From assembly GCA_020465985.1 (NCBI GenBank), contig JAANYP010000397.1, forward strand, positions 356,298 through 420,297: a stretch of DNA of 64,000 nucleotides, read 5' to 3'. How positions within the stretch are numbered: position 1 is the stretch's first letter; every line of letters starts with the position of its first letter. Both the position numbers and the translations under genes were made by a program. Below the pieces are notes generated by a model. It did no database searches, was not told the DNA's origin, and saw nothing but the letters and a program-made list of their open reading frames with translations. Shown here piece by piece: positions 10,801 through 21,448 of this stretch. This DNA is from Centrapalus pauciflorus (lineage: Eukaryota; Streptophyta; Magnoliopsida; Asterales; Asteraceae).

Positions 10801-12513
10801 GAGTTGGACGCGATAGTGTTCGCGTTGAAGATATGGCGTCATTATCTGTACGGTTCGCGATTTGTAGTGTATACCGATCATAAGAGTCTTCAGTATCTGT
10901 TCAGTCAGAAAGAGCTAAATATGAGACAGCGGCGCAGCCTTGAATTATTGAAAGATTATGACTGCGAGATTCAGTACCATCCTGGTAGGGCCAATGTGGT
11001 GGCCGATGCGTTGAGCCGTAAGGCGTGCGGTCAGACAGTGGTTTCCCGAGCAGCGAGGCTCGAGGTCACCTCGACTCTTGTGGAGAGTCTGAGGCATGCT
11101 CAATTAGAGGGTCTGCGGGCCGAGAATGTGAAAAGAGAGCGTCTTGCAGGGCAGCTTGAGGTATTGAGCAGAGATAGCAGGGATTTGTGGGCGTTTCATG
11201 ATCGGGTTTGGGTTCCGAGAGTCGGTAATCTGCGGCAGCTAATTTTAGACGAGTCGCACCGTTCGAGATTGTCTATCCACCCCGGGAGCACCAAAATGTA
11301 TAGAGATTTGCGCGAGTTCTATTGGTGGCCAGGGATGAAGAGAGATGTGGGCCGATACGTCGAGGAGTGTATGACTTGTCTGCGAGTCAAGGCCGAGCAT
11401 CAGAAGCCTCACGGGCATTTGCAGCCTTTAGAGATCCCTGAGTGGAAGTGGTATCATATCACGATGGATTTCATCGTCAGGCTTCCGCGCACCGTTCGAG
11501 GTAATGATATGATCTGGGTGATAGTGGATCGCTTGACGAAGAGTGCTCACTTTCTAGCGGTTCGGGGTACCATCACTATGGATCAGTTGGCTCGGTTATA
11601 TATCAATGAGATAGTCTCGAGGCACGGCGTTCCGATGTCGATTACGTCTGATAGAGATACGCGGTTTACTTCGAGATTCTGGCAGAGCTTTCAGCGCGAG
11701 TTGGGGACGAGAGTTCAGTTGAGTACAGCGTACAGACCTCAGACAGATGGGCAGACAGAGCGGACGAATCAGACTCTCGAGGATATGTTCCGAGCTTGTG
11801 CGATCGATTTCAGTGGTAGTTGGGACGTTCACTTGCCGTTAGTCGAGTTTGCGTATAACAACAGCTACCATTCCTCCATCAAGATGGCTCCATTCGAGGC
11901 ACTGTATGGGCGTAAGTGTCTAACCCCGGTGTGTTGGGGCGAGGTCGGCGAGCGACCTATCAGTGGGCCCGAGTTGCTACAAGAGACGAGCGACAAAGTG
12001 GCAGTCATCCGCGAGCATATGAGAGTAGCACAGAGCCGGCAGAAGAGTTATGCCGATCGTCGTCTGACTGAGCTCGAGTTCAGTGTTGGAGACCGTGTTA
12101 TGCTGAAAGTATCGCCGTGGAAGGGAGTTATCAGATTCAGACATCGAGGTAACCTGAGTCCGCGGTACATCGGTCCGTTTGAGATCATCGCCAGAGTCCG
12201 AGATCAGGCATATAGATTGAGGTTGCCTCCCGAGCTGGCCGGAGTCCACGATACGTTCCATGTGAGTCATCTGAGGAAGTGTTTAGCCAAGGATGATCAG
12301 TTTGTGCCGTTATCTGAGATAACCGTGGATAGTCACCTGAGATATGTCGAGCAGCCTGAGGCGATTACCGATCGTAAAGTGAAGAGATTGCGAAATAAAG
12401 AGATTGCGCTAGTACTCGTTCAGTGGAGGCATCATAAGGGTACTAGTGCCACCTGGGAACCCGAGGCCGAAATGAGGAGCCGATATCCGCAACTATTCCC
12501 GAGTCCAAGCTAG
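7822..12513 (+). CDS. Element A gag-pol polyprotein, intact
   Basis: 1563-codon open frame; the first ATG is 7822, and an in-frame ATG at 7834 (MADHGEG) is an equally good start. It encodes the structural and enzymatic proteins of a Ty3/gypsy retrotransposon, acting in cytoplasmic particles and then the nucleus. In order: gag domain (about residues 70-260), acidic/arginine-glutamine-rich linker, two zinc knuckles (375-388 CYRCGQYGHTSFTC; 395-408 where the second Cys is Tyr), aspartic protease (DSGAD, 474), RT with FIDD at 808-811, RNase H (DASGTGLG, then YTDHKSL), integrase with H1146, H1153, C1183, C1186 and catalytic D1216, D1277, E1313 (DD35E spacing), and a C-terminal chromodomain-like tail (about 1515-1560, WEPEAEM). 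Domain order and tail point to the Tekay/Del chromovirus clade. No stop or frameshift is visible. Confidence 0.97.
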   Translation: MQVVMADHGEGSGPERPAGDEYVRRSEMLSVLTEFYRERDREREQQRQRADLPPVTSVETVVGASSSSAPRGGSFKDFMAGAPPQFRGGGEPGAAMAWEREIEAAFRVAHVDPRDMVGYAAYQLKGGASQWWKSIESSMTTAAAYAMTWDQFRAIFELQYIPRDERREMERRFLHLQQGSMSVLQYVDRFNEYAQFAPQHVDTEVRKADAFIDGLRSDIREFVGLHDTPTFARALELARVREREIERQRGQPPSQRQRIGTSEQSQSYYREPQDFQRERQPEQQQVQGQGSGFRRDRDRGRDLRSRRSGQYQGSGTASQSQGQTSRYSAPSQSQSSVGQGSQPSGSRADSSAGERDCPRCPRRHSGPCTSEQPRCYRCGQYGHTSFTCTSRDSLCFRYGRPGHIVRDCPDAPPAVQGASTSSARAKPSSSSRRESAPRGRGRIFQATAEEARESTDVVSGMYILNGLSARILFDSGADRSYVSVVFCAYFSVSATVLSVPLVVERVDGSTALVSRVYRDCVLEIDAHRFSIDLLPIEISSFDVIVGMDWMTARQVDILCAKKMIRIPISDSETVTVYGERRRGEIGIVSMAQAQRYVAKGCETFLAYVVDARLEKKTLADIPVVREFPEVFPGELPGLPPDRQVEFRIDLIPGAVPIAKTPYRLAPTEMREMMSQLQELLDRGFIRPSSSPWGAPVLFVKKKDGSMRMCIDYRELNKVTVKNRYPLPRFDDLFDQLQGSSFFSKIDLRSGYHQLRVRDEDVPKTALRTRYGHYEFLVMPFGLTNAPAAFMDLMNRVCRSMLDRFVIVFIDDILIYSRSAEDHEQHLREVLSVLRKERLYAKFSKCEFWLREVQFLGHVVSAEGISVDPAKIEAVMSWEPPRTVPEIRSFLGLAGYYRRFIQDFSRIARPLTRLTRQSVPFVWSDEQESAFRELKSRLCQAPVLALPEGTEDFVVYCDASGTGLGCVLMQRGKVIAYASRQLKTYEENHTVHDLELDAIVFALKIWRHYLYGSRFVVYTDHKSLQYLFSQKELNMRQRRSLELLKDYDCEIQYHPGRANVVADALSRKACGQTVVSRAARLEVTSTLVESLRHAQLEGLRAENVKRERLAGQLEVLSRDSRDLWAFHDRVWVPRVGNLRQLILDESHRSRLSIHPGSTKMYRDLREFYWWPGMKRDVGRYVEECMTCLRVKAEHQKPHGHLQPLEIPEWKWYHITMDFIVRLPRTVRGNDMIWVIVDRLTKSAHFLAVRGTITMDQLARLYINEIVSRHGVPMSITSDRDTRFTSRFWQSFQRELGTRVQLSTAYRPQTDGQTERTNQTLEDMFRACAIDFSGSWDVHLPLVEFAYNNSYHSSIKMAPFEALYGRKCLTPVCWGEVGERPISGPELLQETSDKVAVIREHMRVAQSRQKSYADRRLTELEFSVGDRVMLKVSPWKGVIRFRHRGNLSPRYIGPFEIIARVRDQAYRLRLPPELAGVHDTFHVSHLRKCLAKDDQFVPLSEITVDSHLRYVEQPEAITDRKVKRLRNKEIALVLVQWRHHKGTSATWEPEAEMRSRYPQLFPSPS

Positions 12514-12534
12514 ATTCCGGGACGGAATCTTTTT

Positions 12535-12546
12535 AAGAGGAGAGGA
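12535..12546 (+). other. Element A polypurine tract
   Basis: aagaggagagga two bases before the 3' LTR, after the polyprotein stop at 12513. Confidence 0.85.
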
Positions 12547-12548
12547 TT

Positions 12549-14369
12549 TGTAACATCCCGGATTTGAGCCTGGTACGTGGATTTAATTTATTGGCTCATT
12601 ATTTTAATAATTATTGCGTGTTCCAATTAAATTCCATTTCGTGGATTTAACGTTTCAAGATTGAGTGATACGTGTCTCCGAGCTATTAATTAGCGGATTA
12701 ATTATCTCCTTGAGTTCGTGGAGTTAAATGGGTCAATTTGATATTAATGTTGAAAAAGTGATATCGGGTCCGGGTTAGTGGGTTCGGAGCCGGTTAAAGA
12801 TGAAGACGTATATGTATTGAGCTTCCTTATCCCTTTCTCCCTTATTTTTTTTTGAGACAAAAACCCTAAGTGTGTGTATGCTCCTGTGTATTGAAGTGTT
12901 CCAGCAGCAAGAAGCTTAGCTACAAGCTAATTAAGACCTGGACTTGAAGCTAATTCCCATCATCTTCTTCTTGTTGGTGTTTTGAGAATTCAACAAGGTA
13001 AGAGCTATGAGTTTTGTGGCTAAATCTTGAGATATGTATGTGATATGTTGAAGAATTGATTTCTGTGGTTTATGGGTAGTATATATGTGAATTGTGTGTA
13101 TTATGTTGCTGGAAATCGGAGGTGGGGGTTGAAAACCCCCTGGTGCAGCTATGGAGTTCGAAGAGCAGAGCCGAGAACAGGCGGCTGGTCGCGGCGCGAC
13201 GCGCAGGGGGCCGCGGCGCGACGCGCAGAGGAAATTGGGCGCGGCGCGAGGTGCAGGGGCTTAGCGGCGCGAGCCGCGGCCTGCTGGGGGAAATCCGGTT
13301 TGATTCATTTGGGGAGGTTTGGGGTGATTAGTGTGTCGATTTCCTTCGGGATATTGTTGAATTGAATTGTTTGGGATTTTGAGTCTCGATAGGGATTCCG
13401 TAAAAGGGGTTTCGGGGATCGGTTAATTATCCGGGATTGTGTCTCGGGTTTATGTTAATCGCGATAGTTATGCTTGACCTGAATTACATGGTTATTGAGT
13501 TGTGTTAACGTGGAGAATTCGTGACGATTACAGGTTCTAGCCGATCACGTGCCGAGCCGCATTGAGAATTCCGAGTTTCGAATCAAGTTTCGGGTAATCG
13601 GTGAGTACTCGAGTTCTTTTGCAAATCGCGCGTAGTCTTTTATGAGTCGTGTATATGTGTTGTGATATATTGTGTATGAGACCGAGCTTAGTGCGCAGGT
13701 ATGATCCGTTCTACCCTATACGTGCTATATGTGTTTGAATTGCAGGTGTCCGCGATATGTGATCGCGCAGGCTGACTGTCCCTAACCAGTCACGAGTTAT
13801 GAGGCTGTATATATACGGCAGTGATATTGCCAGGTCGCTCCTGTGCCTATTGAGTAGCTAACCGCTGCTGTGTGCGGCCTGTTAGCTGGGGAACGTGGTC
13901 CCCTTTTGAGCAGAGATACGTGTTATGCATCGAGTTGCATATATGTGACGAGATATGTGTGTTGTGTATGTTTTATGTGCTTACCTGCAGAGTCTAACCC
14001 TCGCGTACTCACGAGCTGTCAAGCTTATGTTTTCGAGTCTTCTGTGTGTCAGGCAGTCATACCGTGGGGTCACAGCCACAGCCGCAGCAGCCGAAATAGA
14101 GATTGGGACAGTTAGAGTTGCGTGTGTTGACTGTCTCGTTGATATTAGTTTTGGAACTGTTGTATCTGATCTACTTATGTATGTTAACAGTAATCAGTTA
14201 TGTTTATGTATCAGTGTCAGTTTATGAGACGATGTATGACTTCGTGATAAAGTTTTAATTAGCAGTGTTTTCCGCTAATCCTGTGACATGAGTAACTTGA
14301 GATACTTGCGTTATTGCCACCTGTGTATTGTATTGACGTGGCATTTGTGTGAGAATTGTGGGTGTTACA
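12549..14369 (+). repeat. Element A 3' LTR
   Basis: tgtaacatcc to gtgttaca, 1821 bases. Differences from the 5' copy seen by eye: the first base, acgtttc for acgtgtc, gtgggtt for gtggatt, a longer T run near 12845, gcagggggcc for gcaaggggcc, gtcaagc for gtccagc, and atgttaac for atcttaac. Confidence 0.95.
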
Positions 14370-14690
14370 TACAGTAAAAGGAAAATCCGCTGCTATTCCT
14401 ATTAGCTAGGTCATCTATTGAAGTTTTTGAAGATATCTACTACTCATTTTGGTAACTGAATCATGGGATCGTTATTGTAATATATATTTGAGATGATGTA
14501 ATGCTATTGAGTATGTAGACTTAGATTTGAAATCTTGTAGCACCATAGGGTGTATAATGCATTTGTATTTTTCTTTATGTACTTTAATGCTTCCGCAATT
14601 ATATTAAGCTTTTAGATCATTATGTAATTATACGTTGGTGATTAACCCTGGGTGTATTGTAATGGTGGTTATTGTGGCTAGGGTGTCACA
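14370..14690 (+). repeat. Element B 5' LTR, second part
   Basis: Starts with the right TACAG duplication of element A (14370-14374) and continues B's LTR (taaaaggaaaatccgctgct) to its end gggtgtcaca. It corresponds to 21121-21443 of the 3' copy. Confidence 0.93.
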
Positions 14691-14695
14691 ACGAA

Positions 14696-14707
14696 TGGTA
14701 TCAGAGC
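14696..14707 (+). other. Element B primer-binding site, tRNA-iMet type
   Basis: TGGTATCAGAGC five bases after the LTR end. Confidence 0.93.
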
Positions 14708-14907
14708 AGTAGTTTGAGATTCAAGTGTCCGTGAGGTCTTGTCTCAAACATTAAGTGATGATTTGTAGTGGTTTAAGTAATGATCTGAACTAAGATAGGT
14801 TACGATCTAGTAATCATAGGAGATTGACTTTCATATGGGACAATGGGTGGTGTCTATAAATAAATGAAATCTTACTAAATCAAGTTATATGTTTTATATT
14901 TCAGAAC

Positions 14908-16066
14908 ATGTCTGGAGGAGGAATGACACCCGAAGAAACAAGAGAAATGATGCTAGCCATGATGGCTGAGCAGAATAAGATGATTCAAGACCAGTTACGG
15001 GCTCGAGATGAGGCCAAAGCTAAGAGAAGGGAAGAAAAGAGAAAGAATAAGGAGAAAGAGGGCAACAACGACGATAACAAAGATGACAACACTGGGTCAT
15101 CAAATAAACCCAAAGGTTGTCGATTCAAGGATTTTAAAGGAAATGGTGCTGTAGAGTTTAATGGACTAGGAGATGTTGTTGCTGCACTTGAATGAATAAC
15201 AGCAACCGATCGGACATTCCGAATCAGCGATTGTGCTCAGAAGGACATGGTCCGATTCGCTACTGCTATGTTCACCAAAGACGCGGTCATGTGGTGGAAT
15301 TCTATGGTGAATGCTTTAACACTGGAGAAAGTTTCTGTAATGACTTGGGCTGAGTTTACTGAACTATTCACTCAGAAATATTGTCCGGTTGATGAACGCC
15401 AAAGGTTGGAATCTAAATATATGACTCTGATGCAGGGGACTAAGACTGTGTCCCAGTATGCTGTTGAATTCACGAGGCTGAGTCTGTGTGCGCCTCATCA
15501 AGTTGATACTGAGGAATGGAAAGTAACCAGGTGCGAGGCTTGTTTGGATATGGAAATTAGAAGGGTTATGAGTAATGTCCGCTACCCCACTTTTGCTGGC
15601 CTGTTGGAAGCTGCCAGAAATGTGGAACAGATTCTGCTTATGACGGGATACACTATTAGGTCTGCCACCGAGAAGGGGGATATTCTGGTTCTCCTCGTTC
15701 TTCACAGTATTCACCACAACAATCTTATCATCGATCTTCCGGGTCTTCTGGTCGTGCTCGTGCGTACTCCATCAACACAGAACCACGATATTGTAATAAG
15801 TGTCACCTGGAACATTTCGGCAAGTGCACTAATGTACGCGCTTGTTTTTGCTGTGGAGAGTTGGGTCATTTTCAGAATGAGTGTCCAAGGAAAGATGATG
15901 GTTGCCATAAGTGTGGTGTATGGGGGCATTATAGTAGAAATTGCAGAAAGAATGATCCAGCTGCTGCTGGTCCAACGTCGACACGATCATCTGGGGGATC
16001 AAGTGGTGGTTCAATCAACCGCCAGAGCCAGCCACAAAGGGCACCAGCTCGTGCTTTTCAGATAAC
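14908..16066 (+). pseudogene. Element B gag remnant
   Basis: Starts MSGGGMTPEETREMM with a charged, coiled-coil-like N-terminus rich in Lys and Glu (residues 20-75), then the gag domain (VMWWNSMVNAL; MTWAEFTELFTQKY) and two zinc knuckles (ending GELGHFQNEC, then CHKCGVWGHYSRNC near 15910-15951). Lesions: an in-frame TGA at 15193-15195, and a frameshift between about 15640 and 15860, after which the knuckles continue in another frame. It is the counterpart of residues 1-410 of element A's product, but clearly a different family. Confidence 0.88.
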
Positions 16067-17925
16067 AGCGGAGGAGGCTAAGGAAAACCTGGAAGTGGTT
16101 ACGGGTACGTTCATTGTAAATTTCATGCCTGCACGAGTTCTTTTTGATTCGGGTGCCAACCGGTCCTTTGTGTCTACTGTTTTTGCACAACGACTTGCCA
16201 TGCCACTGTCTAAGTTATCTGCCATACTTGATATAAAAACTGCTAGTAACACTCTGGTTAAAGTACATCGTGTATATCGAAACTGTACGTTAGTGATTGA
16301 AGATGTAGTCTTCAATCTTGATTTGATCCCGATAGCATTCAGTGAGTTTGATGTGATAGTCGGAATGGACTGGTTGATCAAAAATAAAGCCCATTTAGTC
16401 TGTAAGAAGCGTATGATCAAGATAACCACACCGGAGGGGCGTGAGATCTGTATATATGGGGATAGGAGAAGTGGGGATCTGTGCTTGTTGACCATTGCAA
16501 AAGCACGAAAGCTTGTTGCAAGGGGTTGTGAGTCCTATTTGGCATATGCTATTGATGTCAAAGCTGAGAAGAAGACTGTGGCCGATGTGCCTGTTGTATC
16601 ACATTCCCGGATGTGTTTCCGGAGGAATTGTCTGGCGTGCCGCCTGAGAGACAAGTGGAGTTCCGAATAGATTTGATCCCTGGAGTTGCACCGGTAGCTC
16701 GTTCTCCGTATCACCTTGCTTCTACCGAAATGCAAGAGATGATGAAGCAACTCCAGGAGTTGTTGGATAAGGGATTCATTCGATCGAGTTCATCGCCGTG
16801 GGGAGCCCATGTACTGTTTGTGAAAAAGAAAGATGGCACGATGAGCATGTGCATTGATTATCGGGAGATGAATAAGTTGAATATTAAGAATAAGTATCCG
16901 CTGCCGAGGATAGATGACTTGTTTGATCCGTTACACGGGGCTAGTGTCTTTTCTAAGATTGACTTGAGGTCGGGATATCATCAGCTGAAAGTTTGAGAGG
17001 AAGATGTGCCTAAGACAGCTTTCAGGACACGCTATGGGCATTACGAGTTCTTGGTTATGCCATTCGGGTTAATCAATGCCCGGACTGTTTTCATGGATCT
17101 GATGAACAGAGTATGTAGACCGATGTTAGATAAATCAGTAATAGTATTTATTGACGATATCTTGGTGTATTCTAAGTCTGAGGCCGAGCATGCTGCTCAT
17201 CTAAAGGAATTGTTGGAACTGTTGAGAAAGGAGAAATTGTATGCCAAATTCTCTAAGTGTGAGTTTTGGTTGCAACGGATTCAGTTTTTGGGACACGTAA
17301 TTTCGGGAGCTGGGATTTCTGTAGATCCAGCTAAGGTAGAAGCGATAAAGAACTGGGAACCGCCTCGTTCAGCTACAGAAGTCAGAATTTTCTTGGATTG
17401 GTGGGGTATTATCGGTGATTTATAAAGGATTTCTCAAAGATTGCAGTTCCTTTGACTACATTAACGAAAAAGAGTGCACCGTTTGTTTGGAAACTGTGCC
17501 GCAAGAGGCTTTTGAGATCTTGAAGAAGATATTAAGTGAAGAACCGATACTTGCTCTACCGGAGCGCAATGAGGATTTTGTGGTATACACGGATGCTTCG
17601 AGGTTAGGATTAGGTGCTGTATTGATGCAGTGTGGGAAAGTAATTGCTTATGCCTCTAGACAGTTAAAGCAGCACAAAAAAGACTACTCAACTCACGATC
17701 TTGAGTTGACAGCTTTTACGTTCGCCTTGAAGTTATGGAGACATTACTTATATGGAACTAAGTGTCATCTCTACACAGATCATAAGAGTCTGAAATATAT
17801 TTTCAGTCTGAAGGAGCTTAATATGAGGCAACGTAGGTCTATGGAACTGGTTAAGGACTATGATTGTGAGATTCTTTACCATCCGGGTAAGGCTAATGTG
17901 GTAGCCGATGCTTTTAGTCGCAAAG
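16067..17925 (+). pseudogene. Element B protease-RT-RNase H remnant
   Basis: Protease carries LFDSGANRSFVS (near 16140) and VIVGMDWL. A frameshift near 16600 separates it from RT, which begins FPEELSGVPPERQVEF and has FIDDILVYS near 17150. A TGA at 16994-16996 interrupts RT, and another frameshift near 17395 falls in the region that should hold the GYYRRF-type segment. RNase H follows (YTDASRLGLG, YTDHKSLKYIF, ANVVADAFSRK). Each domain is recognisable, but no continuous protein can be made. Confidence 0.9.
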
Positions 17926-19281
17926 CCTATGCCAAGGATTGTTGTTATATGATGACATCTACGATGTTAACCTCCACGATTATTGATGATATTAAAGCTG
18001 CCCAAGTGGAAGCTTTAAAGGAAGAAAACGTAGATGCTGAGGATATTCGAGTGCAGAAGAAGATAATGGAAACAAGTGAGTCGGGATTGAAAGGTGTATA
18101 TGGAAGAATCTGGGTGCCAAAGTTCGGGGGTATGAGGAGAGTGATTATTGAAGAAGCACATCAGTCAAAGTTTTCTGTACATCCCGGGAGCACAAAGATG
18201 TACAATGAACTGAAAGCAGATTTCTGTTGGCCGGGATCAAAGTTTTCTGTACATCAGCCACCCTATGGCAGTCTGCAACCGCTTCCCATTTCGGAATGGA
18301 AGTGGGAACATATCACCATGGATTTTGTCACGAAGTTGCCGAAAATTAGGCGTCAACATGATGCAGTTTGGGTTATTGTTGATAGATTAACCAAGTCTGC
18401 TCATTTCATTCCCATCTGGGAAAATTATTCGTTGGAAAAGTTGGCTCAGATTTATATGGACAAGATTGTTTCAAGACACTGACTACCAAAGTCCATTGTA
18501 TCAGATCGGGATAGCCGATTACCTTAAAATTTATGGTCGCCATTGCAAGAAGGATTGGGAACGAGAATCGCGATGATTATAGCTTACTGTCCGCAAATCG
18601 ATGGCCAAAGTGAAAGGACCATCCTAACACTTGAAGATATGATGAGGTCGTGTATATTGGATCTCGGTGGTAATTGGGACGATCATTTGCCACTGATAGA
18701 ATTCTCGTACAACAACAGTTATCACGCGACGTTAAATAAAGCACCATTTGAGGCATTGTATGGGAGAAGGTGTAGGACTCCTACGTGTTGGAGAGAAACT
18801 GAAGAAACACCTATTACTGGGTTGGCATTGCGTCAGGAAACGAATGAGAAGATACATTTGGTAAGACAGAATATGAAGGCGGCCCAGGATCGACAGAAAA
18901 GCTATCACGATAGGAGGCATAAACCGATCAGTTTTGATGTAAATGATTGGGTTTATTTGAAGGTATCACCTATGAGAGGTGTTACACGTTTTGTTAAAAG
19001 AGGAAAGTTAGCACCAAGATCCGTTGGACCATTCAGGATAATTTTAAAAATTGGGTAATCAGTATTACCATTTGGAGTTGCGTGAAGAGATAGGCATACA
19101 TACGGTGTTTCATGTTGGAAATCTTAGGGAGTCTTTCACAACCGGAAATGAGGATTGGGCCGACCATACTGAGTTGCAAATTGACGAAAGGCTCCGATAT
19201 GTGGAAGAACCGGAGTGTGTCTTAGATACTAAAGTTAAGAAGTTAAGGAGCAAAGAGATAGAAATGGTGCTGATACGTTAA
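17926..19281 (+). pseudogene. Element B integrase remnant with zinc-finger deletion
   Basis: The integrase N-terminal zinc finger begins normally (HQSKFSVHPGSTKMYNEL), but after FCWPG it jumps straight to PYGSLQPLPISEWKWEH, so the Cys-Cys half of the HHCC finger is missing. An 18-base sequence, tcaaagttttctgtacat, at 18165-18182 is repeated at 18237-18254 exactly where the text jumps. The catalytic core shows MDFVTKLPK and SDRD. A TGA at 18480-18482 and a frameshift near 19040 follow. The C-terminal part (FHVGNLRESF, DTKVKKLRSKEIEMVL) resembles the start of a chromodomain-like tail and ends at 19281. Confidence 0.88.
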
Positions 19282-19401
19282 AGCATCATAAATGAGCAAA
19301 TCACACTTGGGATACAAAGGCAGAGATGTTAAAGAAATATCCACAACTGTTTAGATCCAAGTAACTTCGAGGACGAAGTTTGAGCGTGGTGGAGCCCATG
19401 C

Positions 19402-21443
19402 TGTAACATCCTAAGAATTTAAAATGATGTAATTGAGGTTAATTAGTTTGAACTTTTGAGTTTGGTATAATTATATTGGATTATGAATTTGAATTAATTA
19501 TAAAAGTTGGTTGCTTTATTAAGAAATTAAGAAATTTCATCTTATATAAGTGAAAATAATTATTAATAAATGTAATTGGTGAAATTTTAAGGTAAAAATC
19601 CGAATTTAAAGGAAATCAGATAAATGAGGGACTGAATGTGTCATGAACCGAAAGTGTGGAATAAAAAGATGGAAAGACTTTATTTTGGTCATTTCTCATT
19701 CAAGCTCTCACTCTCTCTCGGCTCTCTCTCATCTTCAATTCAAGATCAACAAATTCGTGGAATTTGAAGCTGGAAATCTGGATTCAGATTGTTAAGGAGG
19801 AACTAAAACATCTACAATCAACAATTTAAGGTAAATAATTCGTAAACTCATCGAAATTTAAGGGTTTTTGGTCGGTTTTGATAAAACCCGAATCATAGAT
19901 TTGGAGTTACAGTTGTTGTTGCATGTATGATTTTCTTGTGGAGATGTTTAAATCGAGTGTTTGGGATGATATATACCGAATTTCGGCTTCTGATTCAAGC
20001 TTAAAGTATGAATTTGAGGATTTAGTTTGGGTATTTAGTGTGTGTGTCGATGGGTGGTATAAAAATGGCCAAAAAGTGTTCAAATTGGTACTAAATGTGT
20101 TAATATTGGTGTTAAAAGTATTGAAATTGAATATATTAGAGTTGGCATTAATTGTTTCATGCATTGAACTAGTACAAAAATGATTGAAAAAAATCTGGAA
20201 AATGACAAAACTGCACAAGTATGAACACGGACGGTCCGAATTCGGATCTTACATGAACTTGGATCTGGTCCGAACTCGGATGAGATCCGAACTTCAGATA
20301 TACATAAACAAAAAAACAATTTCCAAGTGTTCAATTCGGTCTGTGTCCGAATTCGGATGGGTCCGAAAAGCAGGGTCCGAACTTGTATAAGGACCGTACT
20401 AGGATGTAGTTCGAATTTGGGTTAGGGTCCGAATTTGGGTTGGGGTCCGAATTCGGCTTTGGATCCAAATTTCGGGTCATCTATTATAAAACTTATAAAA
20501 TTTAAGTTCTATGAAATTAAACAACTATTGACATGATGTTGTGTTACAACTTACTTAACAGGTCCCTTGTGGTGTTGTTTAACCCACAGTGGGGTACTTT
20601 GTGGATCCGGTTGAAAGCCCGAGGAGAAATAAAAGTTAAATGAAATTAACTAACGCACCCACTGTGAGTACATATGATTTCGCATGTTTATATCTGCTTT
20701 TTGTTAGCTATTGCCTGCTGAGACATGTTGTTTCACTTTCAATTGGAATTCTACTAACTTGCGTAGATTTAGATGCACATTGTTGCATGTTGCATGTCCG
20801 TTTCTTTGTTGTGCTTCTTTCGATGGACCGGCGGGTCGCATCTGTATTCCGATGTTACTGCGCTATATGACCAAGAGCTGATCCCTCGGAGGTTTTGGTA
20901 GGCAGTAAGTCATCCCCGATGTTATGTCTGTCTCAGACGGTTGGTTTAATGCCGAGCTTTGGGCTCGAAGGAGCTGCGGCTCTTGTTCCGTACTTGGTGT
21001 ACGAAGAGAGTATACGACGTGTGTCGTCGGTGTTACTCTTGGGAGGCTTCATAAAGATTTATAGAATGCATAAATCTGTGTATTCACTAAGCTTTTCTTA
21101 CCCCTCAGTTGTTGACATTATTACAGGAAAAGCAAAATCCGCTGCTGGACCTTCTAGCTAGGTCATCTATTGAAGTTTTTGAAGATATCTACTATTCATT
21201 TTGGTAACTGAATTATGGGATCGTTATTGTAATATATATTTGGGATGATGTAATGCTATTGAGTATGTAAACTTAGATTTGAAATCTTGTAGCACCGTAG
21301 GGTGTATAATACATATGTATTTTTCTTTATGTACTTTAATGCTTCCGCAATTATATTAAGCTTTCAGATCATTATGTAATTATATGTTTGGTGATTAACC
21401 CTGGGTGTATTATAATGGTGGTTATTGTGGCAAGGGTGTCACA
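19402..21443 (+). repeat. Element B 3' LTR
   Basis: 2042 bases, tgtaacatcctaag to gggtgtcaca, uninterrupted. Just upstream is a weak purine tract (gtggtggag, 19388-19396). It contains the tccgaattcgg motif array (20230-20470) and a hairpin cluster (20926-21038): GTCTG/CAGAC, CGAGC/GCTCG, GAGC/GCTC, CGTAC/GTACG, and GAGTA/TACTC enclosing ACGAC/GTCGT. Confidence 0.94.
20926..21038 (+). promoter_or_regulatory. Hairpin series in element B LTR
   Basis: Five inverted repeats in 113 bases with stems of 4-5 and loops of 3-5 bases, the last one nested inside an outer stem. The older 5' LTR copy (about 5636-5745) keeps most stems. Function unknown; see findings. Confidence 0.55.
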
Positions 21444-21448
21444 GTATC
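21444..21448. other. Target-site duplication GTATC, right copy (element B)
   Basis: Identical to 4132-4136; element C sequence resumes here. Confidence 0.9.

Larger units (their letters stand above)
5833..14369 (+). mobile_element. Element A: young, structurally intact Ty3/gypsy chromovirus (Tekay/Del-like)
   Basis: 8537-base element with 1820- and 1821-base LTRs, tRNA-iMet primer-binding site, one open polyprotein frame, polypurine tract and perfect TACAG duplications. By eye the LTRs differ at about eight positions, including one single-base length change, which implies very recent insertion. Nothing visible prevents activity except the first base of the 5' LTR (C instead of T) and a changed second zinc knuckle. 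Codon use and GC content are higher than in the AT-rich surroundings. Confidence 0.95.
4137..21443 (+). mobile_element. Element B: Ty3/gypsy chromovirus (Tekay/Del-like), decayed, split by element A
   Basis: Full-length but inactive gypsy element in the plus direction: 5' LTR (4137-5832 plus 14370-14690, interrupted by element A), primer-binding site, gag-pol remnants (14908-19281) and 3' LTR (19402-21443). The domain order is gag, zinc knuckles, protease, RT, RNase H, integrase, with the RT-RNase H before integrase order of Ty3/gypsy. In the first 150 bases the two LTRs differ at about nine positions (near 6 per cent), so B is clearly older than A, as the nesting requires. Confidence 0.93.
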
